The position numbers were made by a program, and so were the translations under genes. Below are positions 38,764-47,528 of a DNA stretch of 64,000 nt, in pieces. Within the stretch, counting starts at the first letter, position 1. Each line of letters starts with the position of its first letter. The DNA is from Paenibacillus glycanilyticus (lineage in GTDB: Bacteria; Bacillota; Bacilli; Paenibacillales; Paenibacillaceae), in NCBI RefSeq assembly GCF_030161375.1, contig NZ_BSSQ01000001.1, positions 124,001 to 188,000 of the forward strand, written 5' to 3'. The notes below the pieces were generated by a model. That model worked only from the letters and a program-made list of their open reading frames with translations. It had not been told where the DNA came from and made no database searches.

Positions 38764-38793
38764 GATTCCAGGTATACTATTCTACCTGGAATC
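38764..38793 (-). terminator. Rho-independent terminator of the 1999-residue glycosidase gene
   Basis: An 11-bp perfect stem, GATTCCAGGTA (38764-38774) with TACCTGGAATC (38783-38793), and an 8-base loop. The minus strand continues TTCTTTTATT. It lies just past the stop codon at 38813. Confidence 0.85.
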
Positions 38794-38812
38794 CCTAGTC
38801 TATTACATTTTT

Positions 38813-41800
38813 CTATACTTCTTCCTGGGATAAAACGATATTGTCAAAATACCCTTTGCCGCCGGCGGCAGTCGCGCCGAGCTTTAACATCAGCTGCACG
38901 CTTCCGGTAACATTCGCGTCGCAAGGTCCTGTTGCGACTAAGACGTCGTCTAGATAGAGCGTAAAGTTCCATTTCGTTCCGTTGTGGGTAAAATCCACTT
39001 TGAAATGATGCCACTCGTCTTTCGTATAATTCGCATTGCCCCAAGTGTTCCACGGACGCAAATTCAAATCATTGCCCTGCGCCGGGCCGTCGCTGTCATA
39101 GAATCTAGCGCTCCACCCGAGATAGAGGGCATTGCCGGTGCTCGTGCCGCTGCCCATAAAGTCGTATTCCAATCTATAGTTGGCATTCGGCTCAAGCGTA
39201 ACAGCGGGGAACTGATACATACTATTGCCGTCAGTCTGAGTGATCTCAAGCGCCTTCCCGCCAACCTCGCCCGGAGCGGAGACAATCGCGCTGCCGGTAC
39301 CGGCCCAACCGATAACCTCACTCGGAGCATTGCGCGAGTCGAAATTTTCCTCAAGCAGGACATTGTACTCGGCTTCCGGCTTTTCGCCTTGATAGAGCTC
39401 GACGTTGTCAAAGTAGTTATTGCCACCGGCTCCGCCGACCTTCAACATCAGTTGCTGGTTAAGGGACACCGCGCCGTTGACATCGTTGTCGTCTACGAGC
39501 ACGCCATCCAGGAGGAGTCTAACCCTCCACTTCGCGCCGTTGTGCTTGAACTCCGCTTTGAAATGATGCCACTCGTCTTTCGTATACGACTTAGCGACCC
39601 AGCTCTGCCACATCCGCAGATTCAGCTTGCTCGCATCGCTGCCGCCGTCGCTGTCATAAAATCTCTCGCTCCACCCGAGATAGAGGGCATTGCCGGTGCT
39701 CGTGCCGCTGCCCATAAAGTCATATTCCAAGGTGTAGTCAATCCCCGGCTCGAACGCAATTGCGGGGAATTGATATAAGCTATTGCCGTCCGTTTGAGTG
39801 ATCTGAAGCGCCTTGCCTCCCACTCCGCCTGGAGCAGCAACAATCGCGCTGCCGGTGCCAGCCCATCCAACAACCTCGCTCGGAGTGCTGCGCGAGTCGT
39901 AGTTGTCCTCATACAGGACTGCGTATTGAACCTCAAGCTCCTCAAATTCCGCCGTTACGACCACGTCTTCATCAGGCATGAGGTATACGTGGCTGCCGCT
40001 GGCCAGCGTCTGCTCCACGCCGTTGATCTTAAGCCAAGACAGCGAATAGCCGTCGTCCGGAGTGATGGTCAGGGCGACCGTTTCGCCTTCTGCAGCCGTT
40101 GCCTTGTCCGCGGTGACCGAACCTCCGGCGATCTCGCCGGGAACCGTGAAGCTATGCGGCGTCGCCACGCCCTCCTGCCGACCCTGATAGAGAAGGAAGT
40201 TGTCGTAATACGCTTTGCCGCCATTATCGCTAAGGTAGCCGTTCTTCAGCTTCACCGTCTGGTTTCCGATAGCGGTAGCGTTAGCGACAGGCCCGTTAGC
40301 CATAAGGACGTTGTCGATGTAGAGGGTAAACGACCATTTCACGCCGTCATGCCTGAACTTCAATTTGAAATGATGCCACTGGTTTTGGCTATAAGTCTTG
40401 GCGCTCCAAGTACTGGCCGAACGTACATTCATCTTGCCGTCCACCGGAGCGTCGCCGTCGAATAACCGCTCACTGTCGTTGAAATAAAAACTGGTTCCGT
40501 CGATGCCGCTGTCACCTTTAAAGTCATATTCAAGGGTATAATCAATGCCCGGATTAAAGGTAATCCCGGGGAGTTGATACAGGTTATTGCCTGCCCCCTG
40601 CGTAATTTCAACCGCCTTATCGCCCCCGTTACCCTCTGGACGTTCCACAATCGCTGCTCTGTCGCCGGCCCATGCTCCTCCGCCGACACTATTACTGTCA
40701 TCGAAGTTCTCGTCGTACAGGACAGAGTATCCGCCGCTTTGCTCTATCCCGGCAAATGACACGGTCACGGTGACGTCCTCGCCCGGCATGGCAAACAGGT
40801 ACTTGTTATCGCCAAGACTGGACAGTCCTGCAGCGCTGCCGTTTACTTTCAGCGATCCGCTCTGCATTTTGTATTCGGGGTTAGCGGCAACCGTGAGGGT
40901 TACAAGCTCACCCTCTTTCGCCTGTGATTTATTAGCTGTGACGTTTCCGTTGTCCGTCTGGCCGATCGTAACGTTATGCGCCACCGGCTCCGAAGTATTA
41001 GCCTTCACAATGACGAACACCGGCTTCTCAGTGACTCTTATGGTAACCTTTCCGTCAATTAGTTGAGACTTGATAGAGGTAGTGGAACCGGTGTCGCTCT
41101 TGTCTACCAGCTCGACCAGCGTGACGTCCTCGATATCCGCTTGAGGGAGATCAGAGAGATCAAGCTCGTAGTCCACATAGTTGCCGTCAATATCGCCCTT
41201 GGAGGTTCCGAGCCAGAGCGCGTAGCCCTTGCCGTTATTTTTGGCTTGCTCGTCTTTCCCGGCGTTCGCGTCCTCATAGCCGAATTGAAGAACGTTCAGC
41301 GCGTTCTCGGGCGTCGTATTGTTATTGGTGAAGGCGTTGCCCGACGTGTCCCACGGTTCTATCTTTTTCGTATAGTCGGGAGTCTCGACTTCCTTCTCGA
41401 AGCGCATATCGCCAAGCCAATTGCGCATAGCCGTGACATAGTACCAGGAAGGTTTCTTAGCGTTTGGACCCTCGCCTAATACTTCTTGGGTATCCAGATA
41501 CCCGCTGGTATTGAATTTGCCGGCAGTACCCGTTCCCGAACCGCGCAGCATGAACTGCTGGGCTCGTTCCACGCCCCAGGACGCCAGGAGCAGGAACTCC
41601 CTGACGATCCATCGGCCTTGAATCTCAAAACCTCCGACGACGTTTTGCAAGGTTGCCGGATTATCCTTTCCAGGGAAGCTAGGATAGAGATTCGGATTTA
41701 ATTCAAGCTCGGCGTTGATGCCGGGATAATAATCCTGATTCGCTTTGGCGGTGGTCGCCGTGCCTTGAGCGCTGTCCCAGCCCAGCTCGGAAATCCACAC

Positions 41801-44800
41801 CTCGGCGTTAGGATAATACAGCGCGCGAAGATTCATGACCCACTTCATGCCGTACTCAAGCGGAACGTCTTGGTTCCATGTCTGCTTGCTCCACTGGTCT
41901 TCCTCCGGCGCCACGCCGCCGATTGACCTGCCGTTCGCTACGTCTTTGGAGTCCGGGGTGTAATGGTGCACATTCAGAATGTCTACCGGGAACTGCTCGA
42001 ACCTGTACAAGAAGTTTTGCTGTTCCTCGGGATTTTCCTCTCCGAGCAAGGCTTCCTCTCTGGTGTAGGGATTCGACTTCTCGGTATCATGCTTTCTGTA
42101 GTAAGCTCCACCCTCGAAGACATAGTTGATATCCAGGTAATCGTCCTCGGTTCTGTAGGTCAGGAACCACTCAGTCATCTCTTCCAAGAACTTCAGGTCA
42201 AGTCCGCCCACGCCCGCTATGGACAGCTTGGCGTTCGGGTCGGCGTTCTTGATGCCTACGCCGGAATAAGGCTTGCCGGTCGCTTTTTCGGTGTAGATGT
42301 AATTCCCGCTCCGGGATTTAACATCGATGTCCGTATCGTGGATCCACGACTTCATCGAGTTCATGTGGCCGTCGTAGTCCGCGCTGGTCATGGCCGCGAA
42401 CTCATACCCGTTCACTCCCTTGAGGTTTAATTCGTTCCCGTTCTCATAAGTTTCGATCAGGTTCATTCCGATTTCCTTGGAAGTGCCGGGGGCGACGTGC
42501 ACCAGATCGGGATCGATGGTGCCGCCCTCCTCCGTGCTCTTGGCGCTACCGTATCTAGCTACGTGCTGCCATAAGCTCATGGCGTGGCCTAGATAAGAAT
42601 CGGGGTTCTCTCTGTCCCCGTCGCCCTGGTAATTGGGAATGCTGTACGCGGGATCCGTTCTTTCGGCATCTCCGACATGCAGATTCTGCACATCCAGATA
42701 TACCTCAGCGCCAGCGGCCTTCATGTTTCTGTAGTAAGCGTCAAATGCGCCCCATGTGTTGACGAACGCCACCAGCGGCTTATCCGGATCGTCGATCATT
42801 CGCGGATCATTGTCGCCGGCGCCTAAGTCGTTACCGGCCATATATTCCGTCCAGGACCAAGTATGGTATTCTCTTGTCGTTCCGCTGACCGGTGCGACGC
42901 TGCCGTTAAGGTCCGGGTCATTAAAGAAACTGTTGGTTCCGACGAACGTACCGAAGTCCGTATCTGATTCCGGTACCTGCTGCGGTTCTTTGTTCCAATC
43001 TATAGGAACGATCTCCCTCTTGCCGGTATCCGCGACCAGCGGTTCAAGCGGCAAGCCGAGAATAACGAACTCGGAAAGGTTAACGTCGCGGGGAACCGTA
43101 ATGATATCGTCCGCGAAATTAGCATATTTGTACGTTCCGCCGCTCAATTTTTCGATTTTGATTTTCGTGGCATTCTTAATCTCATCATAGTTGTAGCTGC
43201 CGCCGAAGCTCGCGGGGCTGGCGAGATCCCTTCGCACCCAGCTGTCGTCGTTGTTCATAGCGTAGGTGAACAGCTCCACATAATGGCCATCCACATAAGC
43301 CGACACCCTGACTGAACCGCCCGCGACCTGCCACTCGCTGGTCTGGTCCGCTATGGCGTCTGATGTGGAGCCATATTCGGCGCCGTCAAAGAACCAGATC
43401 TCCTGAAGCGTATGCTTCTGATTGAGCGCAAGCTCTAGCGTGCTGCTGCCGCCCTCGCCCGTTCTCCATACGCTGTCGTCGGTCGGAAGCGCTTTCAGTT
43501 CGTCGCTTAGCGTTGGCCAGTAGCCGCTGGGCGCTGCGGCGCTAATCTGATCAAACGTCGTGAAGTCCTTGTAATTCTCGTATCCGTCGAACAGCAGGTA
43601 AGGCGATCCGTCGCCCTCAGCCTTGCCGTCCGCGCCCAGCCAAGACCTCTGCACCGCCGCCACCTTGCTGCGGGTGATAGGCTTGCCGACCATGATAAAG
43701 CTCGAGAGGTTTACGTCGGTGTCGAAGTTTCTATATACGTCAGCGCCTTCCCACCAGTTGTATTTGTCCTCGCTCACCTTTTCGATTTTAATTTTCGAGA
43801 CTCTCTTAATTTCATCGTAGGAGAGGTTGGTATGGTTGGCGAATCCGCTCAGATCGCTAAGATCAACCTGCACCCAGCTATCATCGTTGTTCATATCATA
43901 GGAGAACAGCAGCTCATACTTCTCCTCGTCTTCCAAATAGCCATACACATTGATAGACCCGCCGATGACCTCCCATTTGCTGCCCGCGCCTTCAGGATCG
44001 TTCGGGACATCGGGAATAGGGTTATTCGGATCCGTAAAGTTCCAATACGCAGAGGGGCGGTACGCTCCGCCGTCAAAGAACCAGATCTCCTCCAGATCAT
44101 GCCGCTGTTTAAGGTCAATCTCGAGCATTCTGTTCGTGTCCCATGCTCCTCCGGCTGCCGATCTCCAGACTTTGTCCGTATTGCCGTTAGGGATCAGCTT
44201 ATCTTGTTGGCTAAGAATAGGCCAGTAGCCGGACGGACTCGCTGCGCTGATCTGATCGAACGATGTGAAGTCCTTATAGGTCTCGTATCCGCTGAACAGC
44301 AAATATGGATTGCCAGGGGTCGTATCCTCGCCTTTTGTGCCCAGCCAGGATCTATCCACGTCGACGACCTCCCTGTCGCCTATGGTGACCCATCCGTCGT
44401 TAGTAGCGTCGGTTTGGTCTTCGACAGTTCTCGTTACATTAACGGTCAGTTGACCGGACTGAGAGATCAGGCTTCCTTTTTTGTCCTGCGCCTTGCTTAT
44501 AAGGGTGTATTCTCCCGGCTCTTTATAGACTTTCATGAATGTAAAGGTTTGCGAATTGCCTTTTTTGATCTGATTGATATCCCAGTTGTTCTCTCCCGCA
44601 ACAATGCTGATATTGTTGTATGTACCCTTGCTGCCGTTATTGGATGCGGTGACCGTATAGGTTACCGTCTCGCCCTGTTCCACGGATGTTTTATCCGCAG
44701 TCAAGGTCACATCGATACCCGCCGCGGTCCCCGCAAAAGCCGTGACCGGGATGCTCGCCGACAATAGCATGATTACTGCAACCATAGCTGCCAATAGCCT

Positions 44801-44812
44801 TCGTCTCATCAT
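38813..44812 (-). CDS. Very large secreted multidomain putative glycoside hydrolase
   Basis: A 1999-residue exported protein (signal peptide 1-28, ending AFAGTAA). Regions: CARDB-like domain (about 30-130); two homologous discoidin-like modules (about 145-375 and 385-595), each starting with RSWLG and PYLLF; a central catalytic-looking domain (about 610-1270) with TNSFFNDP, ILNVHHY and ISELGWDS (candidate nucleophile Glu near 1007); two small repeats of the bacterial Flg_new_2 type (about 1280 and 1556); and three homologous LamG-like modules (about 1362, 1631 and 1816), each ending YYDN(F)- or YFDN-like. It has no SLH or sortase anchor. The ISELG motif suggests a clan-A retaining enzyme, possibly agarase-like, but the family is not certain. 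It is transcribed separately from the GH172 genes upstream. Confidence 0.75.
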   Translation of the reverse strand: MMRRRLLAAMVAVIMLLSASIPVTAFAGTAAGIDVTLTADKTSVEQGETVTYTVTASNNGSKGTYNNISIVAGENNWDINQIKKGNSQTFTFMKVYKEPGEYTLISKAQDKKGSLISQSGQLTVNVTRTVEDQTDATNDGWVTIGDREVVDVDRSWLGTKGEDTTPGNPYLLFSGYETYKDFTSFDQISAASPSGYWPILSQQDKLIPNGNTDKVWRSAAGGAWDTNRMLEIDLKQRHDLEEIWFFDGGAYRPSAYWNFTDPNNPIPDVPNDPEGAGSKWEVIGGSINVYGYLEDEEKYELLFSYDMNNDDSWVQVDLSDLSGFANHTNLSYDEIKRVSKIKIEKVSEDKYNWWEGADVYRNFDTDVNLSSFIMVGKPITRSKVAAVQRSWLGADGKAEGDGSPYLLFDGYENYKDFTTFDQISAAAPSGYWPTLSDELKALPTDDSVWRTGEGGSSTLELALNQKHTLQEIWFFDGAEYGSTSDAIADQTSEWQVAGGSVRVSAYVDGHYVELFTYAMNNDDSWVRRDLASPASFGGSYNYDEIKNATKIKIEKLSGGTYKYANFADDIITVPRDVNLSEFVILGLPLEPLVADTGKREIVPIDWNKEPQQVPESDTDFGTFVGTNSFFNDPDLNGSVAPVSGTTREYHTWSWTEYMAGNDLGAGDNDPRMIDDPDKPLVAFVNTWGAFDAYYRNMKAAGAEVYLDVQNLHVGDAERTDPAYSIPNYQGDGDRENPDSYLGHAMSLWQHVARYGSAKSTEEGGTIDPDLVHVAPGTSKEIGMNLIETYENGNELNLKGVNGYEFAAMTSADYDGHMNSMKSWIHDTDIDVKSRSGNYIYTEKATGKPYSGVGIKNADPNAKLSIAGVGGLDLKFLEEMTEWFLTYRTEDDYLDINYVFEGGAYYRKHDTEKSNPYTREEALLGEENPEEQQNFLYRFEQFPVDILNVHHYTPDSKDVANGRSIGGVAPEEDQWSKQTWNQDVPLEYGMKWVMNLRALYYPNAEVWISELGWDSAQGTATTAKANQDYYPGINAELELNPNLYPSFPGKDNPATLQNVVGGFEIQGRWIVREFLLLASWGVERAQQFMLRGSGTGTAGKFNTSGYLDTQEVLGEGPNAKKPSWYYVTAMRNWLGDMRFEKEVETPDYTKKIEPWDTSGNAFTNNNTTPENALNVLQFGYEDANAGKDEQAKNNGKGYALWLGTSKGDIDGNYVDYELDLSDLPQADIEDVTLVELVDKSDTGSTTSIKSQLIDGKVTIRVTEKPVFVIVKANTSEPVAHNVTIGQTDNGNVTANKSQAKEGELVTLTVAANPEYKMQSGSLKVNGSAAGLSSLGDNKYLFAMPGEDVTVTVSFAGIEQSGGYSVLYDENFDDSNSVGGGAWAGDRAAIVERPEGNGGDKAVEITQGAGNNLYQLPGITFNPGIDYTLEYDFKGDSGIDGTSFYFNDSERLFDGDAPVDGKMNVRSASTWSAKTYSQNQWHHFKLKFRHDGVKWSFTLYIDNVLMANGPVANATAIGNQTVKLKNGYLSDNGGKAYYDNFLLYQGRQEGVATPHSFTVPGEIAGGSVTADKATAAEGETVALTITPDDGYSLSWLKINGVEQTLASGSHVYLMPDEDVVVTAEFEELEVQYAVLYEDNYDSRSTPSEVVGWAGTGSAIVAAPGGVGGKALQITQTDGNSLYQFPAIAFEPGIDYTLEYDFMGSGTSTGNALYLGWSERFYDSDGGSDASKLNLRMWQSWVAKSYTKDEWHHFKAEFKHNGAKWRVRLLLDGVLVDDNDVNGAVSLNQQLMLKVGGAGGNNYFDNVELYQGEKPEAEYNVLLEENFDSRNAPSEVIGWAGTGSAIVSAPGEVGGKALEITQTDGNSMYQFPAVTLEPNANYRLEYDFMGSGTSTGNALYLGWSARFYDSDGPAQGNDLNLRPWNTWGNANYTKDEWHHFKVDFTHNGTKWNFTLYLDDVLVATGPCDANVTGSVQLMLKLGATAAGGKGYFDNIVLSQEEV

Positions 44813-45095
44813 TTCCCCTCCTGAACAAAAGTTGGTGAACCCAGGTGCGCCCTACAATACTCCTCTTTTCGGTGACTCGCGGAAACAGACCGAGCTAGCG
44901 ATTCCGGATAAGCGGGAACATACTCTGCGAACTTGAAAGCATCCTTCCTTCCTATGAAAAATGATGACGGGCCCGGTGCGTATAAATTAACACATTCTAT
45001 TGGCGGTATATATTGCATTTCATTGCCTTTCGTTTACTTATTATGGCTTTACGGAAATAGGGCTGGAAATCGCGTTGACAACCTCGAACGTATCC
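44813..45095 (-). promoter_or_regulatory. Intergenic leader and promoter region of the large glycosidase
   Basis: The 283 bp downstream of a strong terminator hold the promoter and a long 5' leader. TAGAAT (about 45000) with ATGAAA upstream is a weak promoter candidate. From 44942 down, ATGCTTTCAAGTT resembles the start of leader elements A-D, and the leader ends TTTTGTTCAGGAGGGG at the gene. The roughly 100 bases between show no clear single stem. A 69-codon open frame spans the leader but has no ribosome binding site and is probably not a gene. Confidence 0.4.
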
Positions 45096-45146
45096 AAAAA
45101 AAACTCGGCGACCGCTCTTCGGTTGAATACCAAAGCTCGATCGCCG
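45096..45146 (-). terminator. Rho-independent terminator behind the GH172 operon
   Basis: On the minus strand CGGCGATCG and CGGTCGCCG form the base of an imperfect long stem (45106-45146), followed by eight T's (45096-45103). It ends the transcript that carries the two GH172 genes. Confidence 0.85.
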
Positions 45147-45178
45147 CATATCTTTTTACGCGTCCGTTGTTCGTCCTG

Positions 45179-46345
45179 TCATCGCACATCCAAGCCGGCA
45201 ACTCTAAGCTTCACGTCCGCAAGCTCAGGGAGATTGGAAGCCGGGCTGTCCAGGTAGAAATAAGCGCAGCTTGACCAATCGTCCTCCCGCTCGAAAACGC
45301 CGTAGTCCGGAATGCTCTCCGGTGCATCTGCGGCAAAGTCAATGATTCGCTCTTCGCGCGCCTCCATCACCCGGACGCCCGACTCCATGAACTTATCGCG
45401 CGTCTGCGGATCCCAATAGCCGATCTGCTGCATCGTTACCTTGATATCGCGCTGGAAGTAGACGGGGTCAGGCACGTGATAACGATAGAAGCAGAACGAC
45501 ATGCTCGTCTTGTCCGCTACATGGCAGCCTTGATATAGATTGCTGAACGTCCCCTGCTCCCAGCCGGTGCCGATATAATCTTCCGTTCCCGTGCTGCACA
45601 GGCTTGGGTATTCATCGTCTCCATCCAGGTAGATTTTGCATTCGCCTTCGCCCCACCAGGACAGGCCATACCGGGACGTATCGGGGTTAACGCCGATGTT
45701 CGTCCCCAGGAACCGACCGCGGCCCTGCAGCTTCGGCAAAATCTCGTAATCCCGCCGCTGCGTCGTTGGATATTCCCTACGAAAGTGCGCGTGGAAGTAC
45801 AGAGCGTCCGCAGCATGGCGATCTCCAATCGTATAATCGACATCGTAGAAAAACATCCGCAGCGCCTCGTCGCCTTCATTCGTCACCGTGATCTTCATCC
45901 CGGTACGGAACGGCATCGGGACGGCGCAGTTGAAGCTCCGACCTTCCGGACTGCTGAACAACGCCGCTTGGAACGGCGTGACAAGGCCGAGACCGGTTCC
46001 GAAAAAATCGCCGAGAGGGGCGCTGACCGCTGCTTGCTCTGAGCCGTCCCAATACATATCGATGCGGAGCGAACGCAGCATGCGCGGGCTTCTGTCGTTT
46101 AACGTGATCCAGATGCGCCGGACGATACCGCTGATCCCTTGCTCCTCGGCCAGCACGACAGTCTCCCCGGAAGCGATGGGCAGGAACGGCGAGCCTTTGC
46201 GGCCGCCTCCGGCGATGGCTGCGGAACCTTTGGCGCCCGTCCGGTTCTCGGGACACGCCCACCGCGTCTCCACCCCGTCTAGCATCGCGTATAGCGCATG
46301 CTCAGCAGTCGATCCGATTTCCGTTCCCATCCTATTCGGTATCAT
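45179..46345 (-). CDS. GH172 (DUF2961) family glycoside hydrolase, copy 1
   Basis: A 388-residue cytoplasmic protein of DUF2961, now GH172. Characterised members act on furanosides such as alpha-D-fructofuranosides and alpha-D-arabinofuranosides. Typical features are the N-terminal start around GETVVLAEEQGISGIVRRIWITL, YWDGSEQAAVSAPLGDFFG near residue 110, YDVDYTIGD, and the catalytic-site stretch CSTGTEDYIGTGW near residue 250. It probably forms the family's trimer or hexamer. The start is the ATG at 46345, about ten bases from AGGAG; longer frames overlap the preceding GH172 gene. It is the last gene of the operon and overlaps the previous one by 14 bp. Confidence 0.86.
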   Translation of the reverse strand: MIPNRMGTEIGSTAEHALYAMLDGVETRWACPENRTGAKGSAAIAGGGRKGSPFLPIASGETVVLAEEQGISGIVRRIWITLNDRSPRMLRSLRIDMYWDGSEQAAVSAPLGDFFGTGLGLVTPFQAALFSSPEGRSFNCAVPMPFRTGMKITVTNEGDEALRMFFYDVDYTIGDRHAADALYFHAHFRREYPTTQRRDYEILPKLQGRGRFLGTNIGVNPDTSRYGLSWWGEGECKIYLDGDDEYPSLCSTGTEDYIGTGWEQGTFSNLYQGCHVADKTSMSFCFYRYHVPDPVYFQRDIKVTMQQIGYWDPQTRDKFMESGVRVMEAREERIIDFAADAPESIPDYGVFEREDDWSSCAYFYLDSPASNLPELADVKLRVAGLDVR

Positions 46346-47474
46346 CTGCTGGCTTCTCCTTTCGTTCATTGCCCCACAGTCGCGTGCCGCCGCCAAGCGC
46401 CTGCCGCCATTCGTGGCGCCAGAGATGGACGTCCGGAATGGAGATTTCCGGCATATTCTGGCGCTTCTCCTTCGCCGGGAACGCCGGGAAAGGCTTATGC
46501 GGCTCCACCTGGTACCAGTACGAGACGGTGCTCAAATCAAGCGTTAGGTTATTGTCATGTCCGTGCTCAATGCTCGCGCGCAGCGACTTGTCGAAGTAGA
46601 CCGGCTCCTCGAACATGAACCGGTAACAATGCGTCCTGCCCATCCAGCCCAGCTTATCCGGCACCCGGGCATAGCCGAAATACGGATGCATATATACCTC
46701 GTTCGGACACCAGGAGCTGTTGAAGAAATCTTCCGTCCCCGTACCGTGCAGCGAGCCCGGCCAGTCTTCGCCGTCGACAAGCCACATGTCATCGCCTTCG
46801 CCGTACCACATGGGTCCAGGATTTTCCACGAAATAGTTGACCCCGACGAAATGGCCTTTGCCTTCGATATCGGCGAATAAGTAGTTGTTCGCGTCGCTCG
46901 GATTCTTGCCTTCCGGAGCAAGGATGCTCCATTCATTCTCACCGGCATCCGGATGCACCTCGGTCAGCTCGCGGTTCCACCAGGCATGGAAACGGCCCAT
47001 CGAGTCCGGCATCTCGCGGTGCTCCTCATAGTCAATGTAGTAATAGAACGACCGGATCGGTTCGTCGGACTCGTTCTGCAGCGTAATTCGTGCGCCGCTG
47101 CCAAAAGGCATCGGGAAATAGCAGTTCAGCGCTTTTCCCTTGGCAGGCGCTGCCGCCAGCGGCAGAGAGATGAAATTGTACTCTTCGCCCCAGCCTTGGC
47201 CGAAGAAATCGCCGAGAGGCGCCTCTACGCTCGGCTCGGTCTCTCCATCCCAATACATGCGAAGTACGGCATTGCGCCTAATCATCTTATCGAGCGTATT
47301 GACCGTGATCCAAATATGCTTGATGATGCCCGCGCCGGGAATGTCCGCGAGCACGGCCGTCTCGCCCGCCGGAATCGTAACGTAATCCTGGTTGCCCCCC
47401 GTGCGGTCGTAGCTCGATACCCGTTTGGTGCGAATGCCGTCCTTGATCTTATGAATATCGTTAAGTAGGCTCAT
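46332..47474 (-). CDS. GH172 (DUF2961) family glycoside hydrolase, copy 2
   Basis: A 380-residue paralogue of the downstream GH172 gene. It has ETAVLADIPGAGIIKHIWIT, YWDGETEPSVEAPLGDFFGQGWG near residue 72, FYYYIDYEEH, and the active-site stretch LHGTGTEDFFNSSW near residue 240. No signal peptide is present, so it acts on imported oligosaccharide. The two copies differ clearly in the middle and may attack different linkages or work together as unlike subunits. RBS GGGAG precedes the ATG. The upstream neighbour is an unrecognised (alpha/alpha)-type protein in the same operon. Confidence 0.88.
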   Translation of the reverse strand: MSLLNDIHKIKDGIRTKRVSSYDRTGGNQDYVTIPAGETAVLADIPGAGIIKHIWITVNTLDKMIRRNAVLRMYWDGETEPSVEAPLGDFFGQGWGEEYNFISLPLAAAPAKGKALNCYFPMPFGSGARITLQNESDEPIRSFYYYIDYEEHREMPDSMGRFHAWWNRELTEVHPDAGENEWSILAPEGKNPSDANNYLFADIEGKGHFVGVNYFVENPGPMWYGEGDDMWLVDGEDWPGSLHGTGTEDFFNSSWCPNEVYMHPYFGYARVPDKLGWMGRTHCYRFMFEEPVYFDKSLRASIEHGHDNNLTLDLSTVSYWYQVEPHKPFPAFPAKEKRQNMPEISIPDVHLWRHEWRQALGGGTRLWGNERKEKPADDTE

Positions 47475-47528
47475 CCTGTATCGCTCTCCCTTTACTTCGT
47501 GGTTGTTCGGTCAGCAAAGTGCCTGGCG

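Noticed and set aside
44809..45018. A 69-codon minus-strand frame upstream of the large glycosidase
   Set aside because: No ribosome binding site, it overlaps the leader and the start of the real gene, and its N-terminus lies in the probable promoter region.
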